A stretch of DNA of 20,464 bases from an uncultured Oscillospiraceae bacterium (GCA_934446455.1 CAKSEE010000047.1:1-20464); one strand, 5' to 3'. Counted from the first letter of the stretch, positions 8,243-15,298 are shown. Program-made: numbers and translations. The notes: generated from the letters alone by a model not told the origin.

Positions 8243-8264
8243 GATTTGTAACCGATTTGTAACC
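8243..8264 (+). promoter_or_regulatory. WalR-like direct repeat upstream of the G5/3D gene
   Basis: GATTTGTAACC is repeated exactly in tandem (8243-8253, 8254-8264), giving TGTAAC-N5-TGTAAC at 8247-8263. This fits the WalR (YycF) consensus TGTWAH-N5-TGTWAH known from Bacillus and Staphylococcus. It is 42 bp upstream of the -35 box. The surrounding AT-rich stretch 8202-8440 holds no gene; it also has a small inverted repeat AGAATTT-GTA-AAATTCT (8291-8307). Confidence 0.5.
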
Positions 8265-8419
8265 GAATTGAATATGGGTTGAATGGTGGCAGAATTTGTA
8301 AAATTCTAAATTTGTTATTGTAATATTAGCTAAAATTAAGTTTGAGATTTTTGTATACAAACTGCACGTATTTTAACAGCTTCGGAGTGCACATAACTGT
8401 CAATTGTCACAATAAAGTT

Positions 8420-8449
8420 TTGCAGTAAAATTGCGCTTTAATATATAAT
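8420..8449 (+). promoter_or_regulatory. Probable promoter of the sporulation membrane cluster
   Basis: TATAAT (8444-8449) is perfect, but the best -35 candidate (TTGCAG, 8420-8425, 18-bp spacer) is poor, so an activator or another sigma factor may be needed. The transcript would have a leader of about 155 nt before the first gene. Confidence 0.4.
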
Positions 8450-8610
8450 ATAGTATACCCTGAAAGAACTGGGGGGAGCGTGCGGCGTTCCGCCCGAAAA
8501 AAGTGTGCGCGGAATGCTGCGCGTTCGTTCTTTATACGGGCGCGGCTGAATATACTCTAGCATACCTGCATATTTGGGCAGCGGGTCTGCCAGATAGGAG
8601 TGTGAACGCA

Positions 8611-9270
8611 ATGGAGAACATCATAACGGGCGCGGCAGGGCGCTCTCACAGCGGGAAACGCCTCCCCGAAACGCCTGCGCAGGCGGACGCTCCCGAGGAG
8701 GAAGCGCGCGCGGCGGCACCCGAAAAGAAGCGCACGGCGCACAGGGTACGCACGGGCCGCGGCAGTCTGCTGATAATGGCGCTTACGGCGGTGCTTGGCG
8801 CGGCGGGCGGCGCAGTGGCTGCAAACCGCCTTGGCGAATGCTCGGGGGTGCTGCTTACCACCGAGGGCAGCTTCCTTACGCTTTTCCTTATCCGCGTGTT
8901 ATACGGCGGGGCGTTTTTGCTGGCGGAATACATACTCGGCTTTTTTGCGCTCGGCGGGGCGCTGGTGTGGGCTGTGCCGCTGCTTTGCGGCATGGGCACG
9001 GGGCTGTCGCTTATGGAAGCGGGCGCGCACAGGCCGGCGCTTCTGCCGGGCGCGGTTATGACGCTTGCGGCGGCGGTTTTCGGCGCTCAGCTTTCGGACA
9101 GCCTTTCGGGGCAGCTGCTGCGGGTGCTCACGGGCAGCCGCACGGGGCTTGTCATCACCAACGGTACGGCGGGAGATTACACGCTGCGCTTTCTGGGGCT
9201 GCTTGGCGTTAATATCGCAGCGGGGCTTATCGAGGCGGGCATAAAGCTTGGGCTGAACGGAGGTGCTTGA
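8611..9270 (+). CDS. SpoIIM-like integral membrane protein
   Basis: The 219-aa product has a charged cytosolic N-terminus (about 1-50) and then about five hydrophobic segments (roughly 51-72, 88-106, 106-132, 141-160, 195-215). The central stretch LLAEYILGFFALGGALVWAVP followed by LLCGMGTGLSLMEA resembles the C-terminal core of stage II sporulation protein M, which works with SpoIID and SpoIIP in peptidoglycan remodelling during forespore engulfment. The start is ATG 8611, with AGGAG at 8596-8600. An in-frame GTG at 8503 would add 36 residues but has no properly spaced SD. The gene ends directly against the next start. Assignment is by pattern, supported by the YlbJ-type neighbour; another membrane family remains possible. 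Confidence 0.5.
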   Translation: MENIITGAAGRSHSGKRLPETPAQADAPEEEARAAAPEKKRTAHRVRTGRGSLLIMALTAVLGAAGGAVAANRLGECSGVLLTTEGSFLTLFLIRVLYGGAFLLAEYILGFFALGGALVWAVPLLCGMGTGLSLMEAGAHRPALLPGAVMTLAAAVFGAQLSDSLSGQLLRVLTGSRTGLVITNGTAGDYTLRFLGLLGVNIAAGLIEAGIKLGLNGGA

Positions 9271-9651
9271 GTGAGAAAAAAGAAGAAGCGCCCTGCTGCC
9301 GCGCCATACGCTGCGGGTGTGGCTGTAGGGCTCGGGACGGCGCTTGCTGTATCTGCGGCAGGCGCGGGAGCGATAGCGCTGGGCGGCTCGGCGGGACTTG
9401 CGGGGGTACTCTCTGCGGCTGCGGCAGCGCTGGGCTGCTTTTTCGGCGGCAGGACTGCGGGGGCGCTTAAACGCAGCGGCGGGCTTAAAACGGGCGCGTT
9501 GTGCGGTACGCTGATATTCCTGCCGCTGCTTTTGCTGTCGCTTATATTCGGGCAGTGCGGGGGAGTGCTTATGTGGTTCAAGGCGGCGCTTTGCACAGGC
9601 GCAGGCGCGGCGGGCGGAGTGTTCGGAGTAAACAGCAGCTACGGCACGTAG
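9271..9651 (+). CDS. Small four-helix membrane protein, TIGR04086/YrzE-like
   Basis: The GTG start at 9271 follows the preceding TGA without a gap, and SD GGAGG (9259-9263) lies inside the upstream gene, so translation is coupled. The 126-aa protein begins with a Lys/Arg-rich patch (RKKKKRP). It continues as about four hydrophobic, Ala/Gly-rich helices with glycine pairs (AAALGCFFGGRTAGALKRSGG, FLPLLLLSLIFGQ). This matches the general form of the TIGR04086 (YrzE-like) family found widely in Clostridia. Function is unknown; its place between SpoIIM-like and YlbJ-like genes suggests a spore or envelope role. Confidence 0.6.
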   Translation: MRKKKKRPAAAPYAAGVAVGLGTALAVSAAGAGAIALGGSAGLAGVLSAAAAALGCFFGGRTAGALKRSGGLKTGALCGTLIFLPLLLLSLIFGQCGGVLMWFKAALCTGAGAAGGVFGVNSSYGT

Positions 9652-9697
9652 CGCGGATAAGTTCCCCCTTTATTATAGAGAGCGTGGAGAAAAAACC

Positions 9698-9784
9698 ATG
9701 AAGAATAATTTGCCGCAGAGAATCCATTTGCGCGCGGCTTCCTGCGCGGAATATTCCGCAGCAAGTAAGGGGGACGGGAAATGA
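9698..9784 (+). CDS. Possible 28-aa small ORF overlapping the YlbJ-like gene
   Basis: The ATG at 9698 follows a GGAGA SD (9686-9690) at good distance. The frame reads MKNNLPQRIHLRAASCAEY, continues with a polar tail, and stops at TGA 9782-9784, overlapping the next ATG (9781) as ATGA. That arrangement is typical of translational coupling. The peptide has no membrane segment or known motif. It could be a leader peptide setting expression of the next gene, or chance; the downstream gene also has its own SD (AAGGGGG). Confidence 0.33.
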   Translation: MKNNLPQRIHLRAASCAEYSAASKGDGK

Positions 9785-10854
9785 ACGTAAAACTTACCCT
9801 GCGCACGGCTCTCACAGCGGCGGCGGCAGCGATTGCGGGCGCGTTTATCCTTGGCAGACCCGAAGCGGTGTCGGCGGCGGTGCGCGCGGCGGCTGAGGGC
9901 TGCCTTGACGTAATAGTGCCGTCGCTTTTTGCGTTTACGGTGCTTGCGGTATTCCTGCGGGACAGCAGGCTTTACCGAGTGGTGCTGAAGCCCCTCGCCC
10001 TGCCGCTGTCGCGGCTGCTGCGCATGGACGAGGAGCTTTGCGCTTACATAGTCCTCGGCAACATCGGCGGGTACCCCGTCGGGGCGAAGCTGCTTTCGCA
10101 GGCGGTGGACGAGCGCCGAATAACCGCGCAGGACGCGGGGCGGCTGCTGTGCTGCTGCTTCGGCAGCGGGCCGTCGTTTGTCATAGGCATTGCGGGAATG
10201 CGCGTTTTCGGGAGCGCTGCGGTGGGCGGCGCGATATTCGCGGCGGGCTTTATGTCGTCGCTTGTTATGGCGGCGGTCGTGCGCGCGCGCGGCAAAATAA
10301 CGCTTCATGGCGAACGGAGCGCGCCGCAGCCCTCTGCGCAGTGCCTTGTGGGGTCGGTGATGTCGGGCGCGCGGGTGATGTTTACGGTGTGCGCGATGAT
10401 AACGGCTTTCGCGGCGGTAACGGCGCTGCTTGACGCGGTGGGAGCGCTGCGGCTTGCGCAGGCTGCGTTTGAGCGCGTTGGCGCGGGCGAGGACGCGTGG
10501 CGCATTCTTCCTGCGCTGCTTGAGGTGAGCCGCACCGGCGAGCTGTCGGGCGAGGGTCTTGCGAGCGTGCCGCTGTGCGCGGGGCTGCTGTCGTTCGGGG
10601 GAGTGTGCGTGCTGCTTCAGGTGGCGGCGGTGGCGGGGAATATCCCCCTTAAACGCTTTTTGCTTACGCGTCCGCTTGCGGCGGCAATGAGCGCGGCGTT
10701 CGCCCTGCCCGCGGGGCTTATTCCGCGCGCGGCTGCTGCGGCGGTCCCCGCGGGGAGCATGGCTTATCCGTTCACGGCGGGCGCGGCGGCGTCGGTGTGC
10801 GTACTTGTGATGTGCGGCATTCTCCTTTCGGGGGAGGACAAATCGCGCAGATAG
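9781..10854 (+). CDS. YlbJ-like sporulation integral membrane protein (Gate/nucleoside-recognition fold)
   Basis: The 357-aa polytopic protein shows the YlbJ signature: VIVPSLFAFTVLAVFL near residue 45, then GNIGGYPVGAKLLSQAVD with a downstream RITAQDAGRLLCCCFGSGPSFVIGIAG. This parallels 'SGYPTGAK' and 'NxSGPLFIxGAV' in family members. Gate-domain repeats and a C-terminal half of hydrophobic helices follow. YlbJ is a forespore-related membrane protein of Firmicutes needed for normal spores; its substrate is unknown. SD AAGGGGG lies 8 nt before ATG 9781. It ends the cluster, and no clear terminator lies directly behind it before the regulatory array at 10863. Confidence 0.75.
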   Translation: MNVKLTLRTALTAAAAAIAGAFILGRPEAVSAAVRAAAEGCLDVIVPSLFAFTVLAVFLRDSRLYRVVLKPLALPLSRLLRMDEELCAYIVLGNIGGYPVGAKLLSQAVDERRITAQDAGRLLCCCFGSGPSFVIGIAGMRVFGSAAVGGAIFAAGFMSSLVMAAVVRARGKITLHGERSAPQPSAQCLVGSVMSGARVMFTVCAMITAFAAVTALLDAVGALRLAQAAFERVGAGEDAWRILPALLEVSRTGELSGEGLASVPLCAGLLSFGGVCVLLQVAAVAGNIPLKRFLLTRPLAAAMSAAFALPAGLIPRAAAAAVPAGSMAYPFTAGAAASVCVLVMCGILLSGEDKSRR

Positions 10855-10862
10855 GCGGGTTT

Positions 10863-10921
10863 ATTACAGAATGATTACATTTCTTTCAAAACTATTACAG
10901 TTATATTACAGTTTTGTTACA
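10863..10921. promoter_or_regulatory. Array of five 11-bp-phased TTACA boxes (WalR/PhoP-like operator)
   Basis: ATTACA occurs at 10863, 10874, 10894 and 10905, and GTTACA at 10916. Spacings are 11, 20, 11 and 11 bp, with a degenerate TTTCAA in the 20-bp gap. Read on the minus strand these are TGTAAC/TGTAAT half-sites, each matching TGTWAH, with 5-bp spacers within the adjacent pairs. Phased direct repeats of this kind are bound by OmpR/PhoB-family response regulators. The last box ends 4 bp before the -35 element at 10926. Confidence 0.6.
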
Positions 10922-10925
10922 TCTG

Positions 10926-10953
10926 TTGACTTTTTCTCTCCGTATGGTATAAT
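10926..10953 (+). promoter_or_regulatory. Sigma-A promoter with extended -10, next to the TTACA array
   Basis: TTGACT (10926-10931), a 16-bp spacer and TATAAT (10948-10953) preceded by TG-type bases (ATGGTATAAT). It drives the unit at 10960-11093. Confidence 0.75.
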
Positions 10954-10959
10954 GATATC

Positions 10960-11093
10960 AACGGGGGCGCACTTAATATATACAGCATTCCACAACCCGA
11001 TTTTCACCGGAATTATTCCACCCGACGCACTATAATACCCCATGCCCCCGATAAGTAAAGTACAGGCGCTGTTTTTGCAGCGCCTGAGTTTTT
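10960..11093 (+). ncRNA. Candidate small RNA, about 130 nt
   Basis: A promoter and an intrinsic terminator frame about 130 nt without a credible ORF: the only ATG (11042) gives 17 codons running into the terminator and has no SD. The predicted 5' end carries CGGGGGC (10962-10968), complementary to GCCCCCG (11044-11050), so the RNA closes on itself around an AT-rich interior with a small CCG...CGG hairpin. It ends in the terminator at 11063-11093. No known RNA family was recognised. It could also be a leader, but the terminator and a separate downstream promoter argue against that. Confidence 0.5.
11063..11093 (+). terminator. Intrinsic terminator of the candidate small RNA
   Basis: CAGGCGCTG (11063-11071), loop TTTTTG and CAGCGCCTG (11078-11086) form a perfect 9-bp stem, followed by AGTTTTT. 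Confidence 0.88.
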
Positions 11094-11131
11094 GAAACGG
11101 TCCATAATCGGCATTATTTTCCGTAAAAGGG

Positions 11132-11161
11132 TTGACATTATGGCTATAAATGGAGTATAAT
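11132..11161 (+). promoter_or_regulatory. Sigma-A promoter of the papain-like gene
   Basis: TTGACA (11132-11137), an 18-bp spacer and TATAAT (11156-11161) lie between the small-RNA terminator and the next gene. Confidence 0.8.
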
Positions 11162-11245
11162 TAAAAAAGCAGACATAAATCAGATGGTAATTATATGGCT
11201 GCCGCGCGGAGGGCGGAGCGGCCATTGGTCAAAGGGGCAGTTATT

Positions 11246-11809
11246 GTGAAAAAGAAGATCTACATACTTCTCTCGTGTTCGGAAACGGTGGTTTCAAAGT
11301 GTATCGGCGTGTTCACCGCAGAGCCGTACACCCACGCTTCCATTGCGTTCAATTCGGAGCTTTCGCCGCTCTATTCGTTTGCAAGGCTCGGGAAGTATCC
11401 CCTCCCGGGAGGGTTCAGGCTTGAGTTTACGGACTCGGGCTATTACAAGGAACACAGCGGCATTCGCTGCGCGGTCTACTCGCTTGAAACGGACGAGCAG
11501 TCGTTTGAGCTTGCGCAGCGCCTTGTCGAGAAAATGCGCAGGGAGCCCGCGCTCTACCGCTACAACGTGCTGGGGCTGGCGCTCTGCAAGCTGAACATCG
11601 CGTGGCGCAGGGAGCATTACTACTTCTGCTCGGAGTTCGTTAGCTTCGTATTATCCACGGCGAACTGCATGGAGCTGCCGAAGAACCCCTCGCTCATGCG
11701 CCCGTGCGACTTTATGCGCCTGCCCGAGCTGAAACCCGAATTTGAGGGCGCCATGCACGAGCTTGCGCAGCGGTGCAGACTTAACAGGCAGATGCTCGCG
11801 GAAGCTTAA
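11246..11809 (+). CDS. Permuted papain-like (YiiX/NlpC-P60 superfamily) hydrolase, function unknown
   Basis: The 187-aa protein has the circularly permuted cysteine-hydrolase layout: a His early in the chain (YTHASIAF, H30) and the candidate nucleophile late (HYYFCSEFVSFVL, C128). Members of this group are amidases, proteases or acyl-hydrolases acting on wall or lipid substrates. There is no signal peptide, although the N-terminus (KKKIYILLSC) is mildly hydrophobic, so a cytosolic site is more likely. The start is GTG 11246 with SD AAAGGGG (11231-11237). ATG 11195 is in frame but lies far upstream of that SD and adds an odd, basic extension. The gene is monocistronic, with its own promoter and terminator. 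Confidence 0.68.
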   Translation: MKKKIYILLSCSETVVSKCIGVFTAEPYTHASIAFNSELSPLYSFARLGKYPLPGGFRLEFTDSGYYKEHSGIRCAVYSLETDEQSFELAQRLVEKMRREPALYRYNVLGLALCKLNIAWRREHYYFCSEFVSFVLSTANCMELPKNPSLMRPCDFMRLPELKPEFEGAMHELAQRCRLNRQMLAEA

Positions 11810-11814
11810 CTCAG

Positions 11815-11847
11815 CCGTCGGACCCTCAGGGGGTTCGGCGGTTTTTT
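11815..11847 (+). terminator. Intrinsic terminator after the papain-like gene
   Basis: CCGTCGGACCC (11815-11825) pairs with GGGTTCGGCGG (11831-11841), including G-U pairs, followed by TTTTTT. Confidence 0.85.
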
Positions 11848-11951
11848 ATATAAGGCGAGGGGCGCGCAAATGGTATTCTCTGCATTTTTGGGCGGGCTTT
11901 CTTGCAAAACGCTTCTCAGAATTATTCATAAAACAAAAATCGTAGGCGTTA

Positions 11952-11983
11952 TTGCAAATGTTGGATTTGTGAGAACATTGCAA
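11952..11983. repeat. Inverted repeat upstream of the chemoreceptor
   Basis: TTGCAAATGTT (11952-11962) and AACATTGCAA (11974-11983) are complementary except for one extra A. They sit in an AT-rich spacer (11850-12100) with no gene. They could be an operator or a transcript hairpin. Confidence 0.4.
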
Positions 11984-12100
11984 CAATTTACATGGAAAAG
12001 TAAAATTCAAAAAGAATAAAACTAAAAAATCAACAAAAATCTCCCTTTAATTTTATTTATTTGGCACAATAAAATTCGTGGAAAATGTCGGATATGGTAC

Positions 12101-12129
12101 TTGATTTGAATAAATGTTTGTGGTATAAT
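12101..12129 (+). promoter_or_regulatory. Promoter of the chemoreceptor gene
   Basis: TTGATT (12101-12106), a 17-bp spacer and TATAAT (12124-12129) with an extended -10 (TGG before it). The leader of about 65 nt folds as TCGCC..GCGC / GCGC..GGCGA (12144-12182), ending just before the SD. Confidence 0.7.
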
Positions 12130-12201
12130 ACTATTAACGCAAGTCGCCGCGCGCAGCTTTGCACAGGGTCGCGCAGTGGCGAATATTCAAGGAGGTTTTG
12201 T

Positions 12202-14199
12202 ATGAAATCGATAGGTGTAAAAATCCTTATCTCGTGCATTTTAACTGTCGGGATATCGCTGTTCACTCTGGGTGGATTCGCGTGCATTATGTCGTATAAA
12301 GCGTCGCGCGGGCTTGCCGAGGAAAGCCTGACTTCTTCGGTGCAGGTAGCTTCCGAGCGCGTTGAGTGGGAAATGACTTCTTATGTGAACGTTGTAAAGC
12401 AGCTCGGGCTGTTCAAGCGTTTGTCAGACCCATCCACGTCTCTTGAGGACAAGCAGCACATTCTCAACCAGTCCAAGCAGCAGTTCGGTTTACAGGAGAT
12501 CGTGATAATCAACGAGGACGGCAGCTGCTCTGACGGCAACAATTATGCCGACAGAGAGTATTTCCAGAACGCCATGAAGGGCGAGACCACCATCACCGAG
12601 CCTACCGTATCAAGGCTCACGGGCGAGCTGCTGATGATATTTGCAGGCCCGCTGTGGGAAAACGGCGAGGCTAACACCACCGTAAAGGGCTGCGTTTTCG
12701 CCGTGCCCGACCCCGAGTTCCTCAACGACATCATGCGCGGCATCAACATAAGCGAAAACTGCGACGCCAGCATTGTGGACGACGACGGCGACACAATCGC
12801 GGACGTTAACAGCGACCTTGTAAAGAACGGCGAGAACATCGAGGAGCTTGCAAAGACCGACTCCAACTATTCGGGGCTTGCAGCCGTTCACACAAAGATG
12901 AGAGCAGGCGAAACGGGCTTTGCGCAGTACCGTATCAACGGCCGCACGGAGTACGCGACTTACGCGCCCATCGAGGGCACGAACGGCTGGTCGCTCATCG
13001 TATATGCGCCCAGCGGCGACTTTATGGACAGCACCTACCGCGCGGTAATTCTTACGCTTATGGTGCTTGTCGTTGCGTGCGCGGTATCCACCTTTATTTC
13101 CGTAAGACTCGGCAGGAAGATAGGCGGCGCTGTAAGAATCTGCACGGAGCGTATCGAGAAGCTCTCCGTCGGCGACCTTACAAGCCCCGTACCCGAGATA
13201 TCCTACAAGGACGAAACGGGCAGACTTGCCGACGCGACCAAGGTCACGGTTACAACGCTCAACAACATCATAATGGACGTAGGCCGCATACTCGAGGCGA
13301 TGTCGGGCGGCAACTTCAACGTGCATACAACGCAGAACCAGCAGTATTATGTGGGCGACTGCAGCCAGCTGCTCACGTTCCTGCGCGACATAAACCACAA
13401 GCTCAGCTCTACCATGGCGCAGATAGGCACCGCTTCCGACCAGGTTGCGGCGGGTTCGGAACAGGTGTCCGCGGGCGCGCAGGCGCTTTCGCAGGGCGCT
13501 ACGGAGCAGGCTTCCTCGGTTGAGGAGCTTGCAGCGACGATAAGCGTCATATCCGACATGATACACAAGAACGCCAACGACGCGCAGCAGGTTACCGCGC
13601 AGACCAACGAGGCGGGCGCTCAGCTTATGCAGTCTACAAAGAGAATGGACGACCTTATAGGCGCGATGAACGAGATAAGCGCGTCTTCGGACGAAACCAA
13701 GAAGATAATCAAGACCATAGAGGATATCGCGTTCCAGACGAATATACTCGCGCTCAACGCGGCTATCGAGGCGGCGCGCGCGGGCGAAGCGGGCAAGGGC
13801 TTTGCAGTCGTTGCGGACGAGGTAAGGAACCTTGCCGCAAAGTCCGCGGAGGCTGCGCAGAACACCACGCAGATGATAGAGGGCACCGTTACCGCCATCG
13901 AGAACGGCAACGAGCTTGTAAACGAGGCGGCAAAGGCAATGAACGAGGTTATGGAGTCCGCTTCCAAGGCTGCCGGGCTTACAAAGGATATATCCAATTC
14001 CGCTCAGGAGGCTGCGGATTCCATTCAGCAGATATCTGTCGGCATTGAGCAGATATCCAACGTTGTACAGACCAACTCCGCGACTGCGGAGGAGTCTGCG
14101 GCGGCTTCCGAGGAGCTTTCTGCGCAGGCGGCAATGCTCAAGGGGCTCGTCGGGTCGTTTACGCTGCGTGATAAGGACGTTACGAGCATGAACGCATGA
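12202..14199 (+). CDS. Methyl-accepting chemotaxis protein with a dCache sensor
   Basis: This 665-aa receptor has TM1 (about 8-32) and an extracellular double-Cache-like domain (about 35-275, with [19 protein letters not shown] and a second sheet ending in [11 protein letters not shown]). TM2 (about 281-303), a HAMP domain (about 304-356) and a long coiled-coil signalling domain follow. The conserved hairpin tip [20 protein letters not shown] continues to [12 protein letters not shown] (about 509-546). It would report a small extracellular ligand to CheA/CheW. dCache domains of this kind often bind amino acids or organic acids, but the ligand cannot be read from sequence. No C-terminal CheR-docking pentapeptide is seen. 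The start is ATG 12202 with SD AAGGAGG (12189-12195), 6 nt away. It is a stand-alone gene; no che or flagellar genes are in view. Confidence 0.95.
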   Translation: MKSIGVKILISCILTVGISLFTLGGFACIMSYKASRGLAEESLTSSVQVASERVEWEMTSYVNVVKQLGLFKRLSDPSTSLEDKQHILNQSKQQFGLQEIVIINEDGSCSDGNNYADREYFQNAMKGETTITEPTVSRLTGELLMIFAGPLWENGEANTTVKGCVFAVPDPEFLNDIMRGINISENCDASIVDDDGDTIADVNSDLVKNGENIEELAKTDSNYSGLAAVHTKMRAGETGFAQYRINGRTEYATYAPIEGTNGWSLIVYAPSGDFMDSTYRAVILTLMVLVVACAVSTFISVRLGRKIGGAVRICTERIEKLSVGDLTSPVPEISYKDETGRLADATKVTVTTLNNIIMDVGRILEAMSGGNFNVHTTQNQQYYVGDCSQLLTFLRDINHKLSSTMAQIGTASDQVAAGSEQVSAGAQALSQGATEQASSVEELAATISVISDMIHKNANDAQQVTAQTNEAGAQLMQSTKRMDDLIGAMNEISASSDETKKIIKTIEDIAFQTNILALNAAIEAARAGEAGKGFAVVADEVRNLAAKSAEAAQNTTQMIEGTVTAIENGNELVNEAAKAMNEVMESASKAAGLTKDISNSAQEAADSIQQISVGIEQISNVVQTNSATAEESAAASEELSAQAAMLKGLVGSFTLRDKDVTSMNA

Positions 14200-14203
14200 T
14201 ATA

Positions 14204-14345
14204 CAGGCGGACTATAAAGTCACACCTGCGTCGTCAACGTCATTTCGGCAGGCACAAACCCGATGTTTGTGCGGTTGCCCCAAAAGCCCGACACGATGTC
14301 GGGCAAACAAGGGCAACAGGCAAAAAGCCTAGCCAAAACGACGTT
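14204..14345. other. Highly structured multi-branch element in the chemoreceptor 3' region
   Basis: A first hairpin (CAGG..GACT / AGTC..CCTG, 14204-14228) is followed by a branched fold. A long closing helix runs 14236-14253 with 14327-14345 (AACGTC, TTT, GGC, AGGC against GCCT, GCC, AAA, GACGTT). Inside it are ACAAAC/GTTTGT (14254-14270), TTGCCC/GGGCAA (14275-14280, 14311-14316) and the perfect GCCCGACA-CGA-TGTCGGGC (14286-14304). No ORF with an SD exists here. It could be a palindromic repeat element, a 3'-UTR RNA or a processed small RNA. Confidence 0.55.
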
Positions 14346-14403
14346 TCCCGGCAGCCGCACCTTTCTCCCCCGCCTCAGATAATCCTATTTCAGTAAGCTT
14401 AAG

Positions 14404-14431
14404 TCCCGGGGGTTCGCTCCCGGGATTTTTT
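14404..14431 (+). terminator. Intrinsic terminator with UUCG tetraloop
   Basis: TCCCGGGGG, loop TTCG and CTCCCGGGA form a 9-bp stem (one G-U pair) at 14404-14425, followed by TTTTTTATA. It ends the chemoreceptor transcript. Confidence 0.9.
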
Positions 14432-14499
14432 ATAGCGGGAACAAACGCGCGTTTGTCGGACGGATTTGCGCAAAATTACAGCATATATGTCAAAAAGGG

Positions 14500-14528
14500 T
14501 TGTAATTTGTTTAATTTTATGCTAGAAT
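14500..14528 (+). promoter_or_regulatory. Promoter of the plsC/lipid-kinase operon
   Basis: TTGTAA (14500-14505), a 17-bp spacer and TAGAAT (14523-14528) lie about 33 bp before the plsC start. Confidence 0.65.
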
Positions 14529-14560
14529 AAAAATGCAATATTTTTTGGCAGGGAGTGCGT

Positions 14561-15292
14561 ATGGAGGTAATTTTACAGATATTCGTATGGCTTGCGGGGA
14601 TAGCGCCGATTCTGCTCATATTCCTGTTTTTGTTTGTGTGCGGGCTGTTTATTAACGTAAAAAAGCCATATGAGCGCGACAGCGGGTTCTACCGTGCGCT
14701 GCTTGACAGGTCGACGGCGGTCATACTGTGGATTATCGGCGTGCGGTACAATGTCGTCGGGGCGGAAAGGCTGCCCGAGCGGGGCAACTTTCTGTTCATA
14801 AGCAACCACCGCTCAAACTACGACCCGATAATACAGTGGACGGTTTTCAGCCGCTTCAGGATATCGTTCATCTCCAAGAAGGAGAACTTTAAGATACCGA
14901 TGTACGGCAGGCTTATTCACCGCTGCTGCTTTATGGCGATAGACCGCGAGAACCCGCGCAAGGCGATGGAAACGATAAACCGCGCGGCAAAGCTTCTTAC
15001 CGACACTGAGAACAGCGTTGGCGTTTACCCCGAGGGCAGGCGCAGCAAGGACTGCACGCTGCTGCCGTTCCACAACGGGGTGCTTAAGATAGCCAAAAAG
15101 GCGGGCAGACCGATAGTCGTGTCCACTATCGAGGGGACGGAGAATATTTTCGGTAATGTAAAGCGCCTGAGGAGAACCGTGGTCACGATAAGGATACTTG
15201 AAACGATAGACGCGCAGCGCGTCAGGGCGACAAGCACCGCAGACCTCGGCGAATATTGTGCGGAACATATGAAAAAGGAAATCGGAGGATAA
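14561..15292 (+). CDS. plsC: 1-acyl-sn-glycerol-3-phosphate acyltransferase (PlsC family)
   Basis: PlsC adds the second acyl chain to lysophosphatidic acid, giving phosphatidic acid at the inner membrane face. The 243-aa protein has an N-terminal membrane segment (about 3-29), the catalytic HX4D motif in SNHRSNYDP (H83, D88), a block-II-type FRISFISKKENFKIPMYG, and the block-III motif VYPEGRRS (E158, G159). I start at ATG 14561 because the SD AGGGAG ends at 14555. GTG at 14555 would overlap that SD. Six nucleotides separate its stop from the next start, so it is co-transcribed with the lipid kinase. Family is clear; exact acyl-acceptor preference is inferred. Confidence 0.88.
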   Translation: MEVILQIFVWLAGIAPILLIFLFLFVCGLFINVKKPYERDSGFYRALLDRSTAVILWIIGVRYNVVGAERLPERGNFLFISNHRSNYDPIIQWTVFSRFRISFISKKENFKIPMYGRLIHRCCFMAIDRENPRKAMETINRAAKLLTDTENSVGVYPEGRRSKDCTLLPFHNGVLKIAKKAGRPIVVSTIEGTENIFGNVKRLRRTVVTIRILETIDAQRVRATSTADLGEYCAEHMKKEIGG

Positions 15293-15298
15293 GGAATC

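Noticed and set aside
8503..8610. Longer N-terminus of the SpoIIM-like protein from GTG 8503
   Set aside because: No SD at usable distance, while ATG 8611 has AGGAG; the added residues are unlike a conserved N-terminus.
12061..12078. Sigma-54 promoter (TTGGCAC) before the chemoreceptor
   Set aside because: The -24 half is present but the -12 GC is missing at the required spacing; a good sigma-A site lies nearer the gene.
12070..12096. Motility sigma factor (SigD/FliA) promoter before the chemoreceptor
   Set aside because: TAAA and GTCGGATAT are only a partial match with poor spacing.
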